Source: a virus. Taken from it: a stretch of DNA of 29,407 nucleotides. A program made the position numbers and the translations under genes. The stretch covers positions 1 through 29,407 of the IMG/VR virus record IMGVR_UViG_3300009073_000142. One strand, given 5' to 3'. The notes under the pieces were generated by a model. The model saw nothing but the letters and a program-made list of their open reading frames with translations, had not been told where the DNA came from and did not search any database. How positions within the stretch are numbered: position 1 is the stretch's first letter; each line of letters opens with the position of its first letter. Of the stretch, positions 16,409 to 24,200 are shown in pieces.

Positions 16409-17665
16409 TTAACGTGGATCATCAATCTTGACCCCAGCAGCCAGTAACAACTGCATGAATTGAGCTTTGTACAAGTGCGTCAGTAAATCACCTGTAACAT
16501 CCAGTTCCGCAAACTGTTTTTCAAACTCCGTAATCTTGCTGACAATAACATCCACTGCCATCTGCTGATTCTCTGGCGTTGGCTCCATTGCATCTAGCAC
16601 CCACAAGCTGTCTGTATTGTCAGCTCGACCCGCAGTAGCCAACTGCTTCTTTTTCTGGCGATGCCGATGCTGTTTACGTTTGTTCCGTAACTTCCGCTCA
16701 ATCTTCTGATTTGGCGCACCATTGAGCGTATACTCTATCTCTTTGGCTGACAGCTTTGTGTCATCCAATAGGTAATCGTTAAATTTCTGGGTGGCATTTT
16801 TCGGATCAAACGAGGCAGCAGCAGCCCCCACTACCTTGGATGCAGATGAAGTAAAAGCACTGACGCGATCCGCTTGAGTGGCATAGGCCTTACCCTCCGT
16901 AATCGCCCGTGCTAAGCTCTCACAATTTGACTCAAACCCATTCCAAGTAAAATTGCGACCCACTAAGCTCTCTGCTCGTTTAACCACTTCTTCCGGGCTA
17001 TATTCCTTTGTCCCTTTCTTTAAATACATTTCCTCCTTTGGCACTGACTCAAACTGTGTGCCATTCTCCTCGATCTGGCCATCTAAGCCTGAGCGAACAA
17101 TCCTAGGACGAGTATCCGGCCCTTTAACTCCGTCTGGCCCCATGGTCACTTCAATCATCTCGTGGACACCCTTGTCGTTCTTGCCCACATAAACCCCGTA
17201 ATGATACCGGCGAATATCCTTAGCACCAGGCTGAAAAAACATCTTACGGATCATCTGGCCTGGTTCAAACTTGTCATAGGTGGCCCGTGTTTCATCGTCA
17301 GGCATTCCATCAGCAGGCCTGCGCAAAGTTGGAACGTCTTTAGCGATCTCACTAGCTTTTACATCATGGTTAATAGTTCCTACGGCAGTTCCTAAAGCAG
17401 CTGCACCTGTAGCGGTGCCAGCTGCTGCGATCATGGCAGCATTTCGTAAATCCTTATTCAAGCCGTGCTTTTTAGGCACAGAAGCACCGCTACGGGCCTT
17501 AGATTTAGCGCCTGCAGCTGCCAGCCCTAACTTCTCTTTGCCACCAGACTTGCCCTTACCTATATGGCATTCAGCGTCATCAGGGATATAAGACTTCCCG
17601 CATTTCTTGTCTTGGCGCACAGCATTGTACGCAGTCCAATACGCATCGTTTTCGATAGTCGTCAC
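16409..17665 (-). CDS. Cys-pair-tagged protein with LRAT/NlpC-P60-like domain
   Basis: 418 residues. It has a tag RQDKKCGKSYIPDDAECHIG at 17-36, then an Ala/Gly hydrophobic stretch (73-98). Residues about 133-268 look like an H-box/NC (LRAT-like) domain of the NlpC/P60 superfamily: FEPGQMIRKMFF, RYHYGVYVG (His155), KGVHEMIEV (His168), LVGRNFTWNGFESNCESLARAI (Cys248). Members are thiol acyltransferases or lipases on membrane lipids, or peptidases. The catalytic Cys and both His are present. The C-terminal part has a very basic patch (KLRNKRKQHRHRQKKK) and helices. The start is GTG at 17665; AGAGGTGA, overlapping the portal stop, serves as its ribosome-binding site. The stop is TAA at 16409-16411, with the same frame continuing open beyond it. 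Confidence 0.7.
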   Translation of the reverse strand: MTTIENDAYWTAYNAVRQDKKCGKSYIPDDAECHIGKGKSGGKEKLGLAAAGAKSKARSGASVPKKHGLNKDLRNAAMIAAAGTATGAAALGTAVGTINHDVKASEIAKDVPTLRRPADGMPDDETRATYDKFEPGQMIRKMFFQPGAKDIRRYHYGVYVGKNDKGVHEMIEVTMGPDGVKGPDTRPRIVRSGLDGQIEENGTQFESVPKEEMYLKKGTKEYSPEEVVKRAESLVGRNFTWNGFESNCESLARAITEGKAYATQADRVSAFTSSASKVVGAAAASFDPKNATQKFNDYLLDDTKLSAKEIEYTLNGAPNQKIERKLRNKRKQHRHRQKKKQLATAGRADNTDSLWVLDAMEPTPENQQMAVDVIVSKITEFEKQFAELDVTGDLLTHLYKAQFMQLLLAAGVKIDDPR

Positions 17666-17668
17666 AAC

Positions 17669-19351
17669 TCACCTCTTGTTTAACTGCGCCCACCGTCGGC
17701 CATACACAGAGTCTGGCCTTAGAAAAGGTTGATATAAAGTTAATGCTGAATCTTGCTTTTGCTCCTCTTCTACAGCGGGAAGTGCTGCTTGCTCTTCTAG
17801 CTGCGCATCTGGCAGCTGTTCCAATTCTTCTGGACTAGCAAATTCTTCTAAGTTACTAAAGTCACCGAATCCTCCAAAATCCTCAAAGCCCAAATCTTCA
17901 TATCCCTCTTCTCCCATCCCTTCTTGACCTGGCTGCCCCCCTTCAGCCTGAGCCATTGCCCTGTCAACCGCCGCTTGGTACTGTTCTTGGTCTAAGACTG
18001 TCTCGTGGGAATACTGAGATCCTCCAAACCGTGATTGGCGCACTTCCTGAGGTAATAACACTTCTAGGCCGACATAAGTCTGATCCACACTGGCTTGCTG
18101 AGATCGCTTGGCAATAATGTCCATTTCCGACTCAACCACCAATGACTTATAGTCATAGCTCCAGTCGTCAGGTAGTACTCCGCCTGTAGGACCGTCTTTT
18201 GCCTTAAAGATCAGCGTAAACAACCGTTCATGGATAGGTCTAATATGTTCTTCTTGGTACTGACTGATCGTCTCAGCCCAAGTAAACATCTCACTCTCTC
18301 CAGTGGCACCTAAGCCACTAGGGCTTTCCCCAAACAAAATAGTATGAGGAATTTTAGTAGCCCCAATCAACTCATTGCGAAACCCTTCTGCAATATCTGA
18401 TAACCCTGAATAATTACGGGTTAAAAATTCTGCCCTTTCATTGGAATCCACCACCAATCCCCGAAAGGTAGACAACCCCATCATGATTAGCTCAAATCTG
18501 CGCTTTAACTCTGCCTCTCCCCCTTTTTGAGTAGACAGCTGCTTAAGGTTATTCATGGTGAACACAAACACATCAAAGCTAGCCACCATATTGGCAATGC
18601 CTGCATTGACGGTGTCGTACCGCTGAAATGCATCAAATATCAAGTTGATTAAAGACTGTCCCCACCCATAAGTGTTAAATGGGTTGCGCAACATCATATC
18701 GGGAGGCACTTCAATGCCATCAAACCGCAATATGCGACTGTTATGCACATATCGGTTTCCGTCTTTTTGTAAATCGCCTAATTTACGGGCATAGTGCCGC
18801 GATAACACCAACTCATACCGCACTGGATCTAGGGGATTAAAGTCCAAAGTCAAATCAGGCCGCAGATGATTAGTGTCTAGAGGTTCAATGGTACGGATTG
18901 ACTGAATATTATCCTCGTCTAATGGCTCCCAAGCCGGTCGGCCATCCTCAATCACCATCACCCCCCCACAACCCCCATAAATGGCACTCCATGTGCCCAT
19001 CCGAGTTAAAGTCTTTTTTAGGTGTAATCGTTTCGTGTAGTCATTAAAATCTGAGATGACGCTTTGTGCCGAGTCATCTCCCCCTAACTTCAACTCATAT
19101 CCTCGACGCAAAGCTGCTCCAATATGCGCAGTGCACGCTCGCTGTAACAACCAACTAGATGCATATAACTCTTCCAACTGGATCTTATTAAGCCGACGCC
19201 CCATCCCCACTTGGGTATGCATGGACTTGTCATACTCAGGGATACCCACACCAGTTAAAGCGTTGTATAGCGCTCCAGCATCCATTCTGAATTCATCAGT
19301 TCTTTGAGCTGAATCAGCTTGGTTGGCTATATTCTCAGTATCAGAAGGCAT
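17669..19351 (-). CDS. Phage portal protein (DUF1073 type)
   Basis: 560 residues matching the DUF1073 portal family: GIPEYDKSMHTQVG near the start, WLLQRACTAHIGAALRRGYEL (68-88), GTWSAIYGGCGGVMVIEDG, YVHNSRILRFDGIEVPPDM, and the signature GATKIPHTILFGESPSGLGATGESEMF. The portal is the dodecameric DNA channel at one head vertex. The C-terminal ~110 residues are an acidic Gly/Glu-rich tail (YEDLGFEDFGGFGDFSNLEEF) instead of the 2H phosphoesterase domain found attached to some DUF1073 proteins. That domain type occurs two genes further on here, in a separate protein. First gene of the 19351-7932 operon; the terminal TGA doubles as part of the next gene's ribosome-binding site. Confidence 0.85.
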   Translation of the reverse strand: MPSDTENIANQADSAQRTDEFRMDAGALYNALTGVGIPEYDKSMHTQVGMGRRLNKIQLEELYASSWLLQRACTAHIGAALRRGYELKLGGDDSAQSVISDFNDYTKRLHLKKTLTRMGTWSAIYGGCGGVMVIEDGRPAWEPLDEDNIQSIRTIEPLDTNHLRPDLTLDFNPLDPVRYELVLSRHYARKLGDLQKDGNRYVHNSRILRFDGIEVPPDMMLRNPFNTYGWGQSLINLIFDAFQRYDTVNAGIANMVASFDVFVFTMNNLKQLSTQKGGEAELKRRFELIMMGLSTFRGLVVDSNERAEFLTRNYSGLSDIAEGFRNELIGATKIPHTILFGESPSGLGATGESEMFTWAETISQYQEEHIRPIHERLFTLIFKAKDGPTGGVLPDDWSYDYKSLVVESEMDIIAKRSQQASVDQTYVGLEVLLPQEVRQSRFGGSQYSHETVLDQEQYQAAVDRAMAQAEGGQPGQEGMGEEGYEDLGFEDFGGFGDFSNLEEFASPEELEQLPDAQLEEQAALPAVEEEQKQDSALTLYQPFLRPDSVYGRRWAQLNKR

Positions 19352-19426
19352 AGCGATAAATGAAAGTTTAATCTATTGTCGATCACTGCTCCTTTCTGTG
19401 CTTAAGTTTGAGCTAATTGAACTACC

Positions 19427-19448
19427 CTCCGCTGCTAAAGCAGCGGAG
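19427..19448. repeat. Perfect 9-bp inverted repeat between portal and glycosyltransferase genes
   Basis: CTCCGCTGC, loop TAAA, GCAGCGGAG. It is followed at 19450-19463 by GTTCCCGGTCACCG, which resembles GTTCCCTGCGGTCACCG at 431-447 next to the tnpB element. There is no T tract, so it is not a clear terminator; it may be a remnant of an IS200/IS605-type end. It occupies most of the 143-base gap between the divergent genes, where the promoters of both must lie. I see no convincing -35/-10 pair. Confidence 0.55.
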
Positions 19449-19494
19449 AGTTCCCGGTCACCGAAATCCCCATTAACGAATTACACAAAAAAAT

Positions 19495-21285
19495 ATGGAC
19501 TATACCTCTGCATTAGTACGCGCAGCTCAAGCCACGTCCACTGCACTTATTGAAAACATCAAACCTAAACTAAAAGATTTTATTTATGCAGAAACAGTTA
19601 CTCCTATAAATGCCGAGCATTTACTTCGTACTATCCAGCATTCAAATCAGCCCATTACTCCTGAGATATCAGAGCTGATCATCCATGCTAGCCATCGCAT
19701 GTCTTACAACCTCAAGCGCATTGATCTTGCCATTGGCTTATTAAGCATTTTGGCCCAAGCAGATAGACAAAACTTCGACTGCTTGACCCAACTAGCCCTT
19801 CACTTGCAAACTAGTGGCCAAACTCAAGCCGGATTAGCTACTGCCTATAAAGCCCGTAAAGCCGCTACGCATCCTTTAGACCAGATATTTGCTAACTACT
19901 TAATCATGAGAGGCATGATGATGGCCTGCAACGGCTACTTCATTGACTTCGTTAGCGACATTAAACAGCAAATGGTGGATCAGATTAAATCTCTTGGCAG
20001 CCAGTCACTATCAGGCAACAGCACCCAAATGATCCGCCTTTACTCCGTCAATTACTGGATCCCCTATTTTCTAGATCGGCCCCAAGAATTTAGAGAGATC
20101 CTTCGCTTCACCCACACTGCGATCGCAACCTTCTTAAAAGCAAGCCACCCAAAAATCTCTGAGAAATGCGATCGCCTTAGAACCAAGCCCACCGATCGCA
20201 ACAATATCCGTATCGGCTTTATTGGTCACACCTTCAGCACCCATTCTGTGGGCTATCTGCTACGCCATCTAGTGTGCAACCTTGAACGATCTGACGTGCA
20301 CCTCTATGCCCTTATGCTTTTACCCAAAAACCCAGGAGAAGACCCCCTCCAAGACTGGTATGAATCCTGTATGCACACCACTCGCCACTACAGCACTGAC
20401 GGTCCTACCATTGCCAGCCAAGTGGCAGATTTAGAGCTAGATATCCTCATAGACCTAGATTCCCTCACCCTAGACATCACCCAGGCAATCATGGCTTTTC
20501 ACCCTGCCAAAGTGACTATGTCTTGGCTTGGGTATGATGCAGCCAGCAACACCGGCACAGATTACTACCTGTGCGATACCTTTACATGCCCTGAAAGCCA
20601 AGCCCAGTTTTACCAAGAGCAACTCTTATATTTAGACCAACTCGTTGGTGTTAACGGCTTTGAATCAGGATTGCCCTCTCTCCAACGCAGCGACCTAGAT
20701 ATCCATGACGAATTTGTCTACCTCGTCATCCAGCGCTCAACCAAACTACATCCTTTTGTCTTTGATTTGTACATGGAAATCTTGAGTCGCACTAAAAATA
20801 GTGTACTAATCCTCAAATGCCCTGGTGACAACGACCTTATTCAAACCTTTGTTCAAAATGTAGCTGCCACTCACAAAATAGATCAACATCGCATTAAATT
20901 TATGCCCATCTCCGCCAACGAGCAAATCCATCGTGCCAACATCCAAATCATGGCTGACTGCATCCTAGATAGCTACCCATACTCTGGTGCTACCACTACC
21001 CTAGAGTCGCTGTGGAACACAATCCCCATCGTCACCTTTTGTGGTGAACAAGTTAGCTCTCGAACAACCGCTAGCTTTATCACCGCTCTAGACTGTGCTT
21101 ATCTTGGCGTTGCCCATAATGGTCCAAGTTTTATTGAAAAAGCCGTGCAGCTGTGCACCATTGAAGAACGTTATCAAGAGTACAAGAACCGCCTACACAC
21201 AGCCAAAACCAAAAGCCACAGTATTTGGGATGCAGAAACCTTTGCCCATAACTTTAAGCAAACCATTCTCTCAGTGCTCAACTAG
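19495..21285 (+). CDS. SPINDLY/GT41 O-GlcNAc-transferase-like glycosyltransferase
   Basis: 596 residues. The N-terminal ~215 are helical with TPR-like repeats (for example FDCLTQLALHLQTSGQTQAGLATAYKA). Residues about 237-596 match the bacterial SPINDLY-type OGT domain: IRIGFIGHTFSTHSVGYLL, FHPAKVTMSWLGYDAASNTGTDYYL, DCILDSYPYSGATTTLESLW, and a C-terminal FAHNFKQTI. These enzymes transfer a nucleotide-activated sugar to Ser/Thr of proteins, and the TPR part binds the protein. It starts at ATG 19495 without a clear ribosome-binding site. The 3' end overlaps the convergent giant glycosyltransferase gene by 15 bases. Its position beside the portal suggests a virion or host protein as acceptor (inference). 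Confidence 0.85.
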   Translation: MDYTSALVRAAQATSTALIENIKPKLKDFIYAETVTPINAEHLLRTIQHSNQPITPEISELIIHASHRMSYNLKRIDLAIGLLSILAQADRQNFDCLTQLALHLQTSGQTQAGLATAYKARKAATHPLDQIFANYLIMRGMMMACNGYFIDFVSDIKQQMVDQIKSLGSQSLSGNSTQMIRLYSVNYWIPYFLDRPQEFREILRFTHTAIATFLKASHPKISEKCDRLRTKPTDRNNIRIGFIGHTFSTHSVGYLLRHLVCNLERSDVHLYALMLLPKNPGEDPLQDWYESCMHTTRHYSTDGPTIASQVADLELDILIDLDSLTLDITQAIMAFHPAKVTMSWLGYDAASNTGTDYYLCDTFTCPESQAQFYQEQLLYLDQLVGVNGFESGLPSLQRSDLDIHDEFVYLVIQRSTKLHPFVFDLYMEILSRTKNSVLILKCPGDNDLIQTFVQNVAATHKIDQHRIKFMPISANEQIHRANIQIMADCILDSYPYSGATTTLESLWNTIPIVTFCGEQVSSRTTASFITALDCAYLGVAHNGPSFIEKAVQLCTIEERYQEYKNRLHTAKTKSHSIWDAETFAHNFKQTILSVLN

Positions 21286-24200
21286 GGGATTAACAATATC
21301 CGACAACAGCTCCCCTATGCGAGTAGAAAAAACCAATCGACTGCTATGATCCGTGAATTTACTTACAGGATTATCTGCAAATGCTGCTTTGGTGCGCAAC
21401 CATAACTGCTGATCCGAGAAATAAGATTCAATCAGACTGCTAACCAATTCCATGTATTCCGACTTAGACCCCACCACTTGCATATGCATTCCTAACACCT
21501 CAAGCATAGAAGCCCCCATGTTAGACACAGGCAACTCATTGGCAGCCGTAACAATAGGGATATTCAGCTGCAAAGGATCCAATAAAGACGTCATCCCTCC
21601 ATAAGGAAAGCTATCTAAATATAAGTGAGCCCCCTGTAAGTGGGCTAGTAGTTCAGAACGGCTACCAAGGGGAGACTGTAAAACCTTGACTCGCTCCAAC
21701 AAGTCAGCGCCCACTTCCCCTGCCTGCTCATGCAAATGCTCCATAAACCTTTGCACTGGGTACTTATTACTCCAATTAGGGTTAAACGGGTACAAGAACA
21801 AACAGGCCTGCTCATGGTTGTTAATAATCTCCAAATACGTCCTCAGCATAATGTTATTGAGCTTGTAGAAATTCGCACCACAAATCATCACAAATTGGTC
21901 TTTGCCAAACAGCTCACACACCGTAGTGCATTGATGGGTCTCATCCACTGGCAACATATGAAAAACTTGAGCTGGCGAATTATGGACAATCAGCTTTTCT
22001 GAGTAATGCTCAGAAAATTGACGCTGTTGCGAAGTGTCCCCCACAAAATAACTAGAGGTAATATAGCCATCGATAGTAGAAAATTGAGGGCTAATAGGGC
22101 AATTGTGAGAAATAACTTGGTACCGAGCCAATCGAAACTGAGCCAGTAAGCTACTGATATTGGTCACAGCTGTCAGATTAGAGCCAAAGTAAATCACATC
22201 AAAATTCAACTCTCGAATTGCACGTACTGCTTGCTGCAAAAAGGTTTTCATCCCCTCGGCATCTTCAGATGCTAAAGGACAAATATCTGAGAGGATCACA
22301 GTTTGATTCACATAGTTCTTTGCTATATCCATCACCTGTGATGGATTGTCATAGACACTGAGTAAAGTCACCTCAGTGTTTTCGTTCGGTATGTTCAGCC
22401 AAGGCAAATTTGCATAACCCTCAGTCTGAGAAGCCATGGTTTCCACTAGCACACCAATAGAAATTGGCGTGTCCGGCTGTTTTGGTTCCATCTCCCATTC
22501 GAGATCCATGCCCCAAGCCTTCATCAGCGATTGGAATAAATCAGCCCGCCGCCGCATAGTAAATTCAGCCTTGTCTAAGAAGTAAATGGGGATAAAATTT
22601 AGCTGAGCTAGAACTTGAGCCGTAAAACCAGAAATCCCTTTACATTCGGCCTGAAGCGTCTGAAGCAGACTCACAAGCCCGCTTAAAACAGTCCCATAAA
22701 CTTCAATATCGTCAACCGTTAAAGTGGCAAAATTTGCAAATTCATTTATAGCCCCTACCCCTTCTACAACATGTTTTCTTAACTCGTTTTGAAACAATAA
22801 AGAGTCATAATTTTGGTTAAACACAGACTGTTGAACAAACACCTCTTTCTCAATAGAGGCTTGGTACACCCCATCTAAGTTTTTCCAAACTGGTAAATCG
22901 GGAAATCTGCATTCTGAAGATGACTTCCCAGCAAATAACAGCTTAAAAACCATGCTACTAGGGATGTGCTGTCCAGAATGAATGCCAATATTTTCAACAA
23001 GGTGTGTGCTAGACAATACACAAAACCCATTATTCTCCCAAATCTTCAACTGCCATAAATAATCCCAGTTCAGATTGCCAGCAACTAAATGCTTAAATTT
23101 AGCGGTCCAAAAATCAACAAAATGGTGGCTAAAGGACGGTACACCCTGGAATTTTGGCTCAAAATTCCTTTGGATCATTGCCCTCAATCTGTCTGGGTGC
23201 GATAAATAGCTCCCATTAACTTCTGTCATCCGGGCTTTTTGCCAACGGCTTTTCCAAGTAGCCCATCCCCAGCAGTGAGGGAATTTAGACAAATGCAGCG
23301 ACTCTTCTTCTGGATTGAGTTGAAAGTTATTGCCACTGATATGCCAAATTCGCTGATCTCCTTCAAAATGGTTCAGCATTTGTTGGCAGTACTGGAAAAA
23401 AGTAGGATCTGGAACGCAGTCATCCTCTAAGATGATGGCTCGATCCGTCAACTCAAACACCTGCTGCAAGCCTGAAATAACCCGATGGGCTCCACCCATG
23501 TGCTCATCCGCCTCAATCCAGGCTATTGGGCAATCTCGAAACCCCTGCTCAATAATCTCCTTGACGTCCTTGCATAGCTGGTGATCCTCTTGTGCACCTG
23601 GAGCATCAAGAATCGCATACACAATACCAGGATTTGCAGCTGCGATCGCATTCACAACAACCTGCGTCAATTCAGGCCGATTGTAGGCAATCAGCACCAC
23701 AGGAGTCTGTAGCTTCGGATCTTTCCACTCAAAGTAAGCACCCCCCACTTGAGTAATTTCCTTTAGCTTCACCTGGGGATAAGCAACAACAAACTCATCA
23801 ACCGCTTTTTTAGTCCCTCGCCAATGGTGATAGTCGTCCACCTGAACGACCGCCCCTGCACTTAAATAAAACGCAGAAGACATCAAAGTTTTTAACGTAC
23901 TTTTATAAAAGTCTGTGTCGCTGTGCAAAAATGCAATTTCATCAATGTATTCGCTTAGAAAAGCCTTGTAATCTGTGTTGATATTTATCTTCACCAGCTC
24001 AAAAGGCTGATCGTCGCCGCCTAGTGCAGCCAAAATATTATCAACTACTTTTTGCTCGTTAACCGCAAGATCTCCCTCAGCCCGTTCAGAAGGAGCAGCA
24101 GACGTGCCAGCTATCTGTCCATCCTGGCTTCCTGGGGCAACCATTCCGGTAAAAGTATCTACCCCATGCACTAGGCGATATTGTTTGCTGTAGTGGTTGA

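Noticed and set aside
16126-16425. Ser/Arg-rich 99-residue minus-strand ORF across the 21-bp repeats, protamine-like in look
   Set aside because: It is an alternative frame of a repeat whose unit is a multiple of three and lacks stops in every frame. The acidic PEQEKEE frame joins the two flanking genes and is the better coding frame.
19427-19448. Intrinsic terminator for the portal or SPINDLY gene
   Set aside because: The stem is perfect but has no T tract on either strand, and it lies upstream of two divergent genes where a terminator is not expected.
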